A stretch of DNA of 43,116 bases from CAZVEE01 sp964625525 (GTDB lineage: Bacteria > Pseudomonadota > Alphaproteobacteria > JAJFIK01), in the NCBI GenBank assembly GCA_964625525.1, contig CAZVEE010000025.1:1-43116 (forward strand), written 5' to 3'. The position numbers and the translations under genes are program-made. Positions 1 to 7,704 of the stretch are shown piece by piece. Under the pieces are notes generated by a model. That model was not told the DNA's origin, made no database searches, and saw only the letters and a program-made list of their open reading frames with translations. Every line of letters begins with the position of its first letter. Position 1 is the first letter of the stretch.

Positions 1-48
1 CCAAAGACTGAGAGCCGTTTCAATGATCTGGTTTTCAGTGAAACGGCT
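1..48 (-). repeat. Dispersed intergenic repeat, copy A (may continue past the window edge)
   Basis: Read on the minus strand, this segment aligns without gaps to 37404-37451 on the plus strand; by hand I count 42 of 48 identical positions. It contains a perfect 10-bp inverted repeat, AGCCGTTTCA at 13-22 and TGAAACGGCT at 39-48, with a 16-nt loop. It lies downstream of the rplI terminator and has the same orientation relative to rplI as copy B has to ppx. It is cut by the window edge, so its true length is unknown. Function unknown. Confidence 0.7.
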
Positions 49-74
49 TTAGAAACAGAGCATCACCGCCACAC

Positions 75-109
75 AAAAAACGCCGCGCTTCACCGGAAGC
101 GCGGCGTTT
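75..109 (-). terminator. Intrinsic terminator of the rpsF-rpsR-rplI operon
   Basis: A perfect 14-bp stem (78-91 pairing with 96-109) closes a 4-nt loop. On the minus strand it runs straight into a T tract (the A run at 75-80). It lies 23 bp past the rplI stop codon, as expected for a rho-independent terminator of the minus-strand ribosomal operon. Confidence 0.93.
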
Positions 110-131
110 GACCATCCGTATGCGGTTGAGC

Positions 132-785
132 TTAAGCCTTCGGGTCTTCGTCGCCGTCGGCCTCGCCCGCGGGGTCGTCCGTGGCCGTCTCTTCACCCGG
201 AGTGCCTTCGCCTTCCGCGGTGTCCTCACCCTCGTCACCCTCGCCGTCTTCATCGTCCTCGAAGAATTCGTCCTCGTCGAAGTCGTCGTCTTCCGCGCGC
301 AGGGTCACGTCTTCGCCGCGGGCCTGGCGTTCGGCTTCTTCTTCCGAACGCGCCACATTGATTGTGACGGTCGCGGAGACTTCCGGGTGCAGAACGATGC
401 GCACCTCGTGCAGGCCGAGATCCTTGATGGGCTTTTCCAGCACCACTTGCGTGCGATGCACCGTGACCCCGCCCTCGGTGACCAGCGTGGCGATGTCGCG
501 TGTGGTGACAGAGCCGTAAAGTTGCCCCGCCTCGCTCGACTGGCGAATGGCAATGTAAGCTTGACCGTTCAGGGTCTCGCCAACCGTGCCGGCTTCCTGC
601 TTTTGTTCCAGGTTCTGAGCTTCGAGTTGCGCCCGGCGCTCCTCGAATTGCTTCAGGTTTTCCTTGGTGGCGCGCAGCGCTTTGCTGCGAGGCAGAAGGA
701 AGTTGCGGGCGAACCCGTCCTTCACTTTCACCACATCACCCATTTGGCCGAGCTTCTCGACCCGCTCCAAGAGCACCACTTGCAT
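132..785 (-). CDS. rplI: 50S ribosomal protein L9 with long acidic C-terminal tail
   Basis: L9 is a two-domain protein of the large ribosomal subunit that binds 23S rRNA near the L1 stalk. The N-terminal domain is plain (MQVVLLERVEKLGQ... then GFARNFLLPRSKA), followed by the connecting helix and the C-terminal domain to about residue 148. Residues from about 155 to 217 form an Asp/Glu-rich, low-complexity tail (for example DFDEDEFFEDDEDGEGDEGE), so the protein is 217 residues against roughly 150 for a usual L9. The ATG at 785 is preceded by AGGAGG. It is the last gene of rpsF-rpsR-rplI, 22 bp after rpsR, and is followed by a strong terminator. The tail is probably disordered; its role is unknown. 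Confidence 0.96.
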   Translation of the reverse strand: MQVVLLERVEKLGQMGDVVKVKDGFARNFLLPRSKALRATKENLKQFEERRAQLEAQNLEQKQEAGTVGETLNGQAYIAIRQSSEAGQLYGSVTTRDIATLVTEGGVTVHRTQVVLEKPIKDLGLHEVRIVLHPEVSATVTINVARSEEEAERQARGEDVTLRAEDDDFDEDEFFEDDEDGEGDEGEDTAEGEGTPGEETATDDPAGEADGDEDPKA

Positions 786-807
786 GGCTCCACCTCCTCT
801 TCAGGTC

Positions 808-1062
808 TTAGTCGCTGACATAGGGCAACAGCGCCATGAAGCGCGCGCGCTTAATGGCCCGGGCGAGCGCCCGCTGCTTTTTGGCCGAGACGGCGGTAAT
901 CCGGCTCGGGACGATCTTGCCGCGCTCCGACACGAAACGCTGCAACAGACGCGTGTCCTTCCAATCGATCTTCGGCGCATCGGGGCCGGAGAAGGGGCAG
1001 GACTTGCGGCGGCGAAAAAACGGACGGCGCACGGGCACCTGGGGAATTTTACCATCAGCCAT
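808..1062 (-). CDS. rpsR: 30S ribosomal protein S18
   Basis: S18 is a small-subunit protein that forms a heterodimer with S6 on the platform of the 30S particle. The 84-residue product has the normal length and the family core: RRRKSCPFSG near the N-terminus, IDWKDTRLLQRFVSERGKI in the middle and AKKQRALARAIKRARFMALLPY at the C-terminus. It lies 39 bp after rpsF and 22 bp before rplI, so all three are probably one transcript. Nothing unusual was seen. Confidence 0.97.
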   Translation of the reverse strand: MADGKIPQVPVRRPFFRRRKSCPFSGPDAPKIDWKDTRLLQRFVSERGKIVPSRITAVSAKKQRALARAIKRARFMALLPYVSD

Positions 1063-1101
1063 GGGATAAGACTTTCTGTCGTCGGATCAGCGCAAAAGGG
1101 C

Positions 1102-1608
1102 TCAGGAGTCGCGCGGCTCGCGCGGCGGACGGTCGCCGCGATCGCCGCGGTCTCCTCTATCGCCACGATCGCCCCGGTCCCCGCGATCGCCCCGGTCGCC
1201 GCGATCTCGCCGGTCGCCGCGATCACCCCGGTCCCGGTCGCCCCGGCCGCCGCGCCCACCCGGGCCGCCGCGCCGATCGTCCTTGCCGCGATTTTGCAGC
1301 ATGATCGACGGGCCTTCCTCGAAGGTCTCGATCTTCAAGGTCAGGAAGCGCAGGATATCGTCGTGGAAGCGCATCTGGCGTTCCATCTCCGCCACCGCAT
1401 CCGGCGTGGCGTCGATTTCCATCAGGGTGTAATGGCCCTTGCGATTACGCTTGATCTTGTAGGCGAGCGGCCGCACGCCCCAATATTCCATTTTGCCAAT
1501 CTTGCCGCCTTGTTCCTCGATAACGCCGCGGAACTGGGCCGTGATCTGGTCCACCTGCTGCTGCGAGACGTCCTGCCTCGCAATATAGACGTGCTCATAG
1601 AGAGCCAT
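1102..1608 (-). CDS. rpsF: 30S ribosomal protein S6 with Arg-Gly-Asp repeat tail
   Basis: S6 pairs with S18 on the 30S platform. Residues 1-110 are a normal S6 ferredoxin-like fold (MALYEHVYIARQDVSQQQ..., GKIGKMEYWGVRPLAYKIK, GHYTLMEIDA). Residues from about 113 to 168 are a low-complexity tail of repeated RGD units, giving 168 residues where many S6 proteins have 95-135. I placed the start at the ATG at 1608, since homology begins there; an in-frame extension to 1728 has no S6 similarity. It is the first gene of the operon. A promoter candidate lies at 1804-1831, leaving a leader of about 190 nt. Confidence 0.95.
   Translation of the reverse strand: MALYEHVYIARQDVSQQQVDQITAQFRGVIEEQGGKIGKMEYWGVRPLAYKIKRNRKGHYTLMEIDATPDAVAEMERQMRFHDDILRFLTLKIETFEEGPSIMLQNRGKDDRRGGPGGRGGRGDRDRGDRGDRRDRGDRGDRGDRGDRGDRGDRGDRGDRPPREPRDS
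1112..1250 (-). repeat. Imperfect 9-bp tandem repeat encoding (Arg-Gly-Asp)n in rpsF
   Basis: The 3' part of rpsF is built from near-identical 9-bp units (variants of GGCGACCGG / GGCGATCGC on the coding strand), translating to repeated RGD with interspersed RDRGD. The unit is a multiple of three, so copy-number change would keep the frame. Boundaries are approximate. Confidence 0.85.
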
Positions 1609-1743
1609 GGGTCTGGTCCTCGTCTGGTTTTTGGTCGTTTCCCAGCAGGCGGCACCGCCAGCGTATCGAGCGCCGACAGGTGATGGATCGCGGGGGAAAG
1701 AGGGATATGCGGGCCCGTGGCACCACAATCCCGCAACAGCAAA

Positions 1744-1772
1744 CGCGCCGTCTCAAAATCTGAGAGGGCGCG
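1744..1772 (-). promoter_or_regulatory. Hairpin in the rpsF leader; possible autoregulatory site
   Basis: CGCGCC (1744-1749) pairs with GGCGCG (1767-1772), and TCTCA (1751-1755) with TGAGA (1761-1765), separated by one mismatch, with a 5-nt loop. It lies in the predicted leader of the S6 operon. S6-S18 complexes are known to bind rpsF leaders in several bacteria, so an r-protein site is possible, but I could not match it to that motif with certainty. There is no long T tract after it, so it is a poor terminator. Confidence 0.4.
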
Positions 1773-1803
1773 GTAGCAGTCCCGGACCGCCTGGGGAGCG
1801 GGC

Positions 1804-1831
1804 ACTATACAGCCGCAACACCGTTGTGCAA
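1804..1831 (-). promoter_or_regulatory. Sigma70-type promoter candidate for rpsF-rpsR-rplI
   Basis: On the minus strand, TTGCAC (1826-1831) and TATAGT (1804-1809) are separated by 16 bp, close to the housekeeping consensus. The predicted start near 1797 gives a leader of about 190 nt before rpsF. Confidence 0.55.
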
Positions 1832-1980
1832 GCGCCCCGCGCCAGTTCATCCTGCTATGGGTCCGTGCTTGACACGGTGAGGCTCAAACGGGCACACCCA
1901 CGCGCAAACCCGGCCTGGCCCCGCCAGCGTCCGGACCCGTTCCAAAGGGGCGGCTCACACCAGGAGGACCGGCAGGTCAG

Positions 1981-2922
1981 ATGACACGGGCGTTCACTTT
2001 TCCCGGGCAGGGATCCCAGGCAGTCGGTATGGGCCAAGCGCTGGCCGAGGCTTATGCGCCAGCGCGCGAGGTCTTCGAGGAAGTGGACGAGGCGCTCGGC
2101 CAATCCCTGTCTCGGGTGATGTGGGATGGACCTGCCGACGATCTCACACTGACCGAGAACGCTCAGCCAGCCTTGATGGCGGTGTCGCTTGCGGTGATGC
2201 GGGTGCTGGAGCGCGAAGCCGGGCTGGACCTGGCTCAAGCCGCCAAATTCGTCGCCGGGCATTCCCTTGGCGAGTATTCCGCCTTGGCCGCTGCCGGGGC
2301 GCTGGGTCTTGCCGATGCCGCGCGGCTTTTGCGGGTGCGCGGTCAGGCCATGCAAAAGGCGGTGCCGGTGGGCGAGGGGGCCATGGCGGCGCTGTTGGCC
2401 ATTGATATCGAGAAAGTCACCGCCGAGGTGCTGACCGGCGCCGGCGCTGAGGTTTGCACGATCGCCAATGACAATGCACCCGGCCAGGTCGTGATCTCCG
2501 GTCACAAGGCGGCTGTCGAAGCGGCCATCGTCAAGGCCAAAGAGGCTGGCGCCAAGATGGGCGTGCTTTTGCCCGTCAGCGCACCCTTTCACTGCGAATT
2601 GATGGCCCCGGCGGCCGAGGCCATGGAAGCCGCTTTGGCCGAGGTCAGCCTGCGGGCGCCCGTCGTGCCGGTGGTGGCCAATGTCACCGCCGAAGCCGTC
2701 GGCGATCCCGATCGCATCCGCGCGCTGCTGGTGGAGCAGGTGACGGGGCGGGTGCGCTGGCGCGAAAGTGTGCTCTACATGGCCGAGAACGGCGTGGAGA
2801 GCGTGGTCGAAGCCGGCGCGGGCAAGGTACTGACCGGCATGCACAAGCGCATCAAGCGGGATCTCGCCCTTTTTTCGCTGGAATCGCCGCAGGATATCGA
2901 GGCCTTCGCCAAGACGGTGTGA
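1981..2922 (+). CDS. fabD: Malonyl-CoA:ACP transacylase
   Basis: FabD moves malonyl groups from CoA to acyl carrier protein, supplying the extender unit for fatty-acid synthesis in the cytoplasm. The 313-residue product is normal in length. It starts with TFPGQGSQAVGMG, carries the nucleophile Ser95 in GHSLGEYS and the partner His204 in SAPFHCELM. The ATG at 1981 is preceded by AGGAGG at 1962-1967. It heads the fabD-fabG-acpP-fabF cluster, with 33 bp to fabG, and is divergent from the ribosomal operon. Confidence 0.97.
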   Translation: MTRAFTFPGQGSQAVGMGQALAEAYAPAREVFEEVDEALGQSLSRVMWDGPADDLTLTENAQPALMAVSLAVMRVLEREAGLDLAQAAKFVAGHSLGEYSALAAAGALGLADAARLLRVRGQAMQKAVPVGEGAMAALLAIDIEKVTAEVLTGAGAEVCTIANDNAPGQVVISGHKAAVEAAIVKAKEAGAKMGVLLPVSAPFHCELMAPAAEAMEAALAEVSLRAPVVPVVANVTAEAVGDPDRIRALLVEQVTGRVRWRESVLYMAENGVESVVEAGAGKVLTGMHKRIKRDLALFSLESPQDIEAFAKTV

Positions 2923-2955
2923 CGGCTCGGGCCTCGCTTCTGGAGGACTACTTCC

Positions 2956-3693
2956 ATGTTCGATTTGACGGGTCGCAAGGCTCTCATCACCGGCGCCTCG
3001 GGAGGCATTGGCGGCGCCATCGCCCGCTCGCTGCATGCGCGCGGCGCAACGGTGGCGCTGTCGGGCACCCGCGCCGAGGCCCTGGACGCGCTGCGCGACA
3101 GCCTGGGCGACCGGGCGCAGTCGCTCACCTGTAATCTCGGTGATACGGCGGCGGTTGATGCCTTGCCCGGGCGTGCCGAAGAGGCGCTGGGCGGGCTTGA
3201 TATTCTGGTCTCCAATGCTGGCATCACGCGGGACAATCTCTTCATGCGCATGAAGGACGACGAGTGGGACCAGGTGATTGCCGTGAATCTCTCGGCGACG
3301 TTCCGGCTCATGCGTGCCTGCTTGCGCGGGATGATGAAACGCCGCTATGGGCGCCTTATCTCCATCACATCGGTGGTGGGTGTTACCGGCAATCCGGGCC
3401 AGGGCAACTATGCGGCCTCCAAGGCGGGGATCATCGGGATGTCCAAGGCCCTCGCCCAGGAGGTTGCGAGCCGCAACATTACGGTCAATTGTATTGCGCC
3501 GGGGTTCATCGAGACGGCCATGACCGAAGCACTGACGGACGCGCAGAAAGAACTGATTCTGGGTGTCATCCCCGCCGGGCGCATGGGGACGGCTGAGGAA
3601 ATCGCCTCCGCGGCGGTCTATCTGGCCAGTGAGGAGGCGTCCTACGTTACCGGTCAGACGCTGCATGTGAATGGCGGCATGGCCATGATCTAA
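2956..3693 (+). CDS. fabG: 3-oxoacyl-ACP reductase
   Basis: FabG carries out the first, NADPH-dependent reduction in each round of fatty-acid elongation. The protein (245 residues) is a classical short-chain dehydrogenase: cofactor motif TGASGGIG at 12-19, NAG in LVSNAGI near 86-90, and catalytic Ser139, Tyr152 and Lys156 (NYAASK). The C-terminal VTGQTLHVNGGMAM is typical of FabG. Its position between fabD and acpP separates it from the many other SDR proteins. Confidence 0.97.
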   Translation: MFDLTGRKALITGASGGIGGAIARSLHARGATVALSGTRAEALDALRDSLGDRAQSLTCNLGDTAAVDALPGRAEEALGGLDILVSNAGITRDNLFMRMKDDEWDQVIAVNLSATFRLMRACLRGMMKRRYGRLISITSVVGVTGNPGQGNYAASKAGIIGMSKALAQEVASRNITVNCIAPGFIETAMTEALTDAQKELILGVIPAGRMGTAEEIASAAVYLASEEASYVTGQTLHVNGGMAMI

Positions 3694-3751
3694 GGCCTGG
3701 AAAGGGCCTGACGCGGCGGCTGGTACGCCATAGTGAACTGTGTTAGGGAAC

Positions 3752-3812
3752 GGCCATTTTTCGGGAGGTTGAGCCCGATCCGGCCCCCGTTTTGGGGCTG
3801 GGGGAAATGGCC
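3752..3812 (+). promoter_or_regulatory. Structured region upstream of acpP
   Basis: GGCCATTT at 3752-3759 is matched by AAATGGCC at 3805-3812, and the G/C-rich stretch between them can also fold (GGCCCC with GGGGC). A separate perfect palindrome, CCATGCGCATGG, lies at 3850-3861. These sit in the 233-bp gap between fabG and acpP, the largest gap in the fab cluster, so they may mark an acpP leader or operator. There is no U tract to suggest a terminator. Confidence 0.35.
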
Positions 3813-3926
3813 CAAAGGCCGGAGACGGTCGGAACGGGAGCACCCTGTGCCATGCGCATGGTGCGAGCCACGAGTGAGAGGCCCATCGCGGAGACCCATC
3901 GGCCCCGCGTAACGTGAGGATAGAAA

Positions 3927-4178
3927 ATGAGCGACGAAATCACTCAGCAGGTGAAAGATATTGTCGTGGAGCATCTGGGCGTGGAAGCCGACAAGGTGAC
4001 CCCGCAGGCAAGCTTCATCGACGATCTGGGCGCCGACAGCCTCGACACGGTCGAGTTGGTCATGGCGTTCGAAGAAAAGTTCGACGTGGAGATTCCCGAC
4101 GACGCTGCTGAGACGATCCAGACGGTCGGCGATGCCATCGACTTCCTAAAAAAGGAAATCGACAAGAAAAAGGGCTGA
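3927..4178 (+). CDS. acpP: Acyl carrier protein
   Basis: AcpP carries growing acyl chains on a phosphopantetheine arm for fatty-acid, lipid A and phospholipid synthesis. The 83-residue acidic protein has the canonical attachment motif GADSLDTVELVMAFEE, with Ser38 as the modified residue. The C-terminus is unusually basic (KKEIDKKKG) after an otherwise acidic protein, a common feature in the group. Gaps of 233 bp upstream and 189 bp downstream suggest it also has its own control signals. Confidence 0.98.
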   Translation: MSDEITQQVKDIVVEHLGVEADKVTPQASFIDDLGADSLDTVELVMAFEEKFDVEIPDDAAETIQTVGDAIDFLKKEIDKKKG

Positions 4179-4209
4179 TCTCGCCCGCCGGGCTGACACA
4201 TCGGGAGAG

Positions 4210-4275
4210 CCGGTATACCGGTCATCCCGGCCCGGATGCGCATTCTGGCCAGGGCCGCGACAGCGTGGCCTGGCC
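4210..4275 (+). promoter_or_regulatory. Palindrome and hairpin between acpP and fabF
   Basis: CCGGTATACCGG at 4210-4221 is a perfect 12-bp palindrome. Next to it, GGCCAGGGCC (4247-4256) can pair with GGCCTGGCC (4267-4275) with one bulged G. There is no T run behind the hairpin, so it may be an attenuator, an mRNA-stability element or an operator rather than a terminator. Confidence 0.35.
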
Positions 4276-4367
4276 GGACGTTGCCCACCAAACCATCAAG
4301 GCCGTCCCGTCCTGTGGGCTTGAGAACACCTCAAGAACACGCTGGGAGAAACATAAAGAGGGTTGCC

Positions 4368-5636
4368 ATGCTGAGGCGCGTCGTTGTTACGGGGCTCGGC
4401 CTCGTCACCCCCATCGGCACCGGGGTCGAGACCGCTTGGAAGCACCTGATGGCCGGCCAGTCCGGCGCCCGGGCCATTACGGGCTTCGAAACGTCTGATC
4501 TGCCGGCCAAGATCGCTTGCACGGTGGAGCGTGGCGACGGCAGCGGCATAACCTTCGACCCGGATGCCTGGGTGGAGCCGAAGGAACAGCGCCGCATCGA
4601 CCATTTCATCACCTATGGTCTGGCAGCGGCTCAGCAGGCCCTGGATGACGCAGATTATCGCCCGGCCAATGACGAGCAGGCCTGCCGTGCCGGTGTGCTC
4701 ATCGGCTCTGGTATCGGGGGCCTGCCGGCAATCGCGGAAACGACCATCCTGCTGCATGAGAAAGGGCCGCGCAAAGTCAGCCCGTTCTTCATCCCCAGTG
4801 CTCTGATCAATCTGATTTCGGGCCAGGTTTCGATCCGGTTCGGCCTCAAAGGGCCGAACCACTCGGTGGTGACCGCCTGTTCCACCGGCGCCCATGCCAT
4901 TGGCGATGCGGCTCGGTTCATTGCTCTGGATGATGCGGATGTGATGGTGGCGGGCGGCTCCGAGGCGGCGATTTCGCGGCTCGGCATTGCGGGCTTCTCC
5001 GCCAGTCGCGCGCTATCGACCAGTTTCAACGACACGCCCGAAAAAGCCTCGCGCCCTTACGATAAGGACCGGGACGGCTTTGTCATGGGTGAAGGGGCCG
5101 GCGTCGTGGTGCTAGAGGAGCGCGAGCACGCCATCAAGCGGGGCGCGCGCATTTATGCCGAGGTAACCGGCTATGGCCTCTCCGGGGACGCCTACCACAT
5201 CACCGCGCCGGCCGAGGACGGCAATGGCGGCTTCCGCGCCATGCAGGCGGCGCTGAAACGCGCCAATCTGGCGCCCAGTGACATTGATTATGTCAATGCC
5301 CACGGCACCTCCACCCCCAAAGGCGACGAGATCGAATTGCGGGCCGTGGAGCGCTTGTTCGGTGATGCGGCCGCGTCCATGGCCATGTCCTCCACCAAAT
5401 CCTCGATCGGGCACCTCCTCGGCGCCGCCGGTGCGGTGGAAGCGATCTTCTGCATCCTGGCCATGCGCGACCAGATGGTGCCGGCGACCCTTAATCTCGA
5501 CAATCCGTCCGTGGAGACGGCCCTGGATCTGGTGCCCCACACGCCGAAAGTGCGCGAGATTAACGCGGTGATGTCGAACTCCTTCGGCTTCGGCGGCACC
5601 AACGCGACCCTGGTGATGGTGCGTCACCAGGGCTAA
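4368..5636 (+). CDS. fabF: 3-oxoacyl-ACP synthase II
   Basis: FabF condenses malonyl-ACP with acyl-ACP in chain elongation. The chosen start (MLRRVVVTGLGLVTPIG) matches the family; an in-frame extension to 4236 lacks homology. The protein has 422 residues. The Cys-His-His catalytic set is present: Cys171 in VVTACSTGAHA, His312 in NAHGTSTPKGD and His349 in KSSIGHLLGAAG, with Lys344. AGAGGG lies just upstream. It is followed by mltG 75 bp later on the same strand. Confidence 0.97.
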   Translation: MLRRVVVTGLGLVTPIGTGVETAWKHLMAGQSGARAITGFETSDLPAKIACTVERGDGSGITFDPDAWVEPKEQRRIDHFITYGLAAAQQALDDADYRPANDEQACRAGVLIGSGIGGLPAIAETTILLHEKGPRKVSPFFIPSALINLISGQVSIRFGLKGPNHSVVTACSTGAHAIGDAARFIALDDADVMVAGGSEAAISRLGIAGFSASRALSTSFNDTPEKASRPYDKDRDGFVMGEGAGVVVLEEREHAIKRGARIYAEVTGYGLSGDAYHITAPAEDGNGGFRAMQAALKRANLAPSDIDYVNAHGTSTPKGDEIELRAVERLFGDAAASMAMSSTKSSIGHLLGAAGAVEAIFCILAMRDQMVPATLNLDNPSVETALDLVPHTPKVREINAVMSNSFGFGGTNATLVMVRHQG

Positions 5637-5711
5637 GCTCGGCCAGCGTCTCCGACGGGGAACGGGGACGTCTTTTCCAACCGGGATCTTGGAAAACGGG
5701 GATTTGCCGCG

Positions 5712-6716
5712 ATGCGGGTTGTGCGCCTTCTTCTGGGTCTGCTGCTCATCGGCGCGCTCGCGCTCGGAGCGTTGGCAGCGGGCGGCTACTACTATGCCAA
5801 CGAAGCCTTCTATGCCGCCGGGCCTGCCGCCGCGGACGAGGCGCCGGAGACGGTCTTCGTTCTGGAGCGCGGTTCCGGCCTGAAGCGCGTGGCGGCGACA
5901 CTGGAACGGGATGGCCTGATCGAGAACGCCCTGATTTTTGAATGGGGGGTGCGCTTCAATGGCCAGGGCGAAGCGCTGAAGGCGGGCGAATACGCGATTC
6001 CCTCTCAGGCCAGCATGGCGCAGATCATGGCGTTGCTTGTGGACGGCAAGGCGATCCTGCACAAGCTGACCGTGGCGGAGGGCCTGTCGGTGGCCCAGGT
6101 CGTGGATCTGGTCAATGCCCATGAGGCGCTTGCGGGCGAGATCACCGAAGCGCCAGAGGAAGGCCGCCTTCTGCCCGAAACCTATTTGTTTCAGCGCGGC
6201 ACCGAGCGCAATGAGCTGCTCGCCCGCATGCGCGCCGCGAAGGATACCCTCCTGGAGGAGATCTGGCCGAACCGCGCCGATGACCTGCCCTTCGACACCC
6301 AGTATGAGGCGCTGATCCTGGCGTCCATCGTGGAAAAGGAGACAGGCATTGCGGAAGAGCGCCCCATGGTGGCGTCAGTCTTCGTCAATCGTCTGCGCCG
6401 GGGCATTCGCCTGCAATCGGATCCGACGGTGATCTACCCGATTACCCAAGGCAAACCCCTGGGCCGCCGGATTCGCCGCAGTGAGCTCGACTCGGATAAT
6501 CCTTACAACACCTATCGTAATGCGGGTCTGCCGCCGACGCCTATCGCCAATCCCGGCCGCGAGTCGCTGTTGGCGGTGCTAAACCCGCCGCAGACGGACT
6601 ATTATTACTTCGTGGCCGATGGGACAGGAGGCCATGCCTTCTCCCGCACTCTGGCCGAGCACAACCGGAACGTGGCCGAATGGCGCCGCGTCCAGCGGGA
6701 ACGCGGCCTGCGCTGA
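5712..6716 (+). CDS. mltG: Endolytic murein transglycosylase MltG
   Basis: MltG is an inner-membrane lytic transglycosylase that cuts nascent glycan strands and is thought to set glycan chain length. The protein (334 residues) begins with one membrane helix (about residues 4-25, LLLGLLLIGALALGALAAGG), followed by a LysM-like region and the YceG catalytic domain. The catalytic glutamate region is SIVEKETG (about 206-212), followed by ASVFVNRLRRGIRLQSDPTVIY. The ribosome-binding site is weak. fabF-mltG-yicC-gmk is probably one transcription unit. Confidence 0.95.
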   Translation: MRVVRLLLGLLLIGALALGALAAGGYYYANEAFYAAGPAAADEAPETVFVLERGSGLKRVAATLERDGLIENALIFEWGVRFNGQGEALKAGEYAIPSQASMAQIMALLVDGKAILHKLTVAEGLSVAQVVDLVNAHEALAGEITEAPEEGRLLPETYLFQRGTERNELLARMRAAKDTLLEEIWPNRADDLPFDTQYEALILASIVEKETGIAEERPMVASVFVNRLRRGIRLQSDPTVIYPITQGKPLGRRIRRSELDSDNPYNTYRNAGLPPTPIANPGRESLLAVLNPPQTDYYYFVADGTGGHAFSRTLAEHNRNVAEWRRVQRERGLR

Positions 6717-6795
6717 GGTCCATGGCGACCCTTTTCGGGGATGCCACGGACCTTTGGGGAAGGCTTCGGGGCGGCGTTCCATGAAAGGATCTTCC

Positions 6796-7704
6796 ATGGC
6801 GCCGAGTTCACCCACCCCATTATGCAGCATGACCGGCTTTGCCCGCAGCGAAGGAGCCTATGGCTCCTGGCGCTGGGTGTGGGAACTCAAAAGCGTCAAC
6901 AATCGTGGCCTGGATGTGCGTGTCCGCCTTCCCGGCGGCGCGGACGCGCTCGACGCCACAGTGCGCAAACGCCTTGGGGAGTGTTGCCGGCGCGGGTCGC
7001 TGCACGTGGGCTTGCAGATGAGCCGCGAGGAGGGCGCCGGCCCCGTGCGCGTGAACGAGGCAGCGTTGGAGCAGGTGCTGACCGCTCTCGATACGGTTCG
7101 CGCGCGGGTGGATACGGCGGCGCCAAGCGCGGAGGGCATTCTCGCCTTACGCGGCGTGTTGGACGTTCAGGATACACAGGACAGCGATGAGGACCGCACG
7201 GCGCGCGACGCGGCCGTGCTCGCCAGTTTTGAGACAGCGCTGGAGGCTTTGGTGGACGCCCGCACCCGTGAAGGCGCGGCGCTGAATGATGTCTTGACCG
7301 GGCATTTGGATCAGATCACGAGCCTGTTGGCCGAGGCGGAGGCCTTGTCCGCGCTCCAGCCCGACAAACTGCGCAAGCGCTTGAGTGATCAACTCAGTGT
7401 GCTGATGGAGTCTGCCGCCGCGGGACTTGGCGAAGAGCGCGTGGCCCAGGAAGCCGCCCTGCTGATGACCAAAGCCGATGTGCGCGAGGAACTGGATCGG
7501 CTGAAAGCCCATGTGGACGGGGCGCGCGAGCTGTTGACCAAAGGCGGCGCGGTGGGCCGACGTTTTGATTTTCTCACCCAGGAATTCAATCGCGAAGCCA
7601 ATACGCTGTGTTCCAAGTCTCCCGACATCGCGTTGACGCGGGTGGGGCTGGACCTGAAAGCCGTGATCGATCAGATGCGTGAGCAGGTGCAAAATGTCGA
7701 GTGA
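6796..7704 (+). CDS. yicC: YicC family endoribonuclease-like protein
   Basis: YicC/YloC proteins are conserved bacterial proteins, with members reported to act as endoribonucleases. The product has 302 residues and the family start CSMTGFARSEG near residue 10, then KSVNNRGLDVRVRLPG, and the C-terminal GRRFDFLTQEFNREANTLCSKS. I chose the ATG at 6796, preceded by AAGGA at a normal distance; ATG 6781 is a possible alternative. It overlaps gmk by 11 bp, so the two are probably translationally coupled. This pairing with gmk is common. Confidence 0.93.
   Translation: MAPSSPTPLCSMTGFARSEGAYGSWRWVWELKSVNNRGLDVRVRLPGGADALDATVRKRLGECCRRGSLHVGLQMSREEGAGPVRVNEAALEQVLTALDTVRARVDTAAPSAEGILALRGVLDVQDTQDSDEDRTARDAAVLASFETALEALVDARTREGAALNDVLTGHLDQITSLLAEAEALSALQPDKLRKRLSDQLSVLMESAAAGLGEERVAQEAALLMTKADVREELDRLKAHVDGARELLTKGGAVGRRFDFLTQEFNREANTLCSKSPDIALTRVGLDLKAVIDQMREQVQNVE

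Larger units (their letters stand above)
1609..1980. other. Divergent intergenic region between rpsF and fabD (372 bp)
   Basis: No protein gene is supported here. The region holds the probable rpsF promoter and its transcribed leader (minus strand), a strong hairpin in that leader, and the ribosome-binding site of fabD (AGGAGG at 1962-1967, plus strand). A TTGACA at 1869-1874 on the plus strand has no convincing -10 partner. Confidence 0.7.

Noticed and set aside
1120..1280. Ala/Pro/Val-rich repeat protein on the plus strand opposite the rpsF tail
   Set aside because: It is the antisense reading of the RGD-coding 9-bp repeats, with no start signals.
1422..1850. A minus-strand frame running through the rpsF leader into rpsF in another frame
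   Set aside because: The leader part reads somewhat protein-like, but it starts upstream of the predicted promoter, overlaps rpsF widely and matches nothing I know.
1869..1897. TTGACA upstream of fabD as a promoter
   Set aside because: No -10-like sequence occurs at 16-18 bp. The fabD promoter was left uncalled.
1855..3843. A 662-codon open frame on the minus strand opposite fabD and fabG
   Set aside because: It is the mirror of well-identified genes in GC-rich DNA, is His/Arg/Gly-rich, and has no recognisable domain. GC-rich codon use often keeps the opposite strand open.
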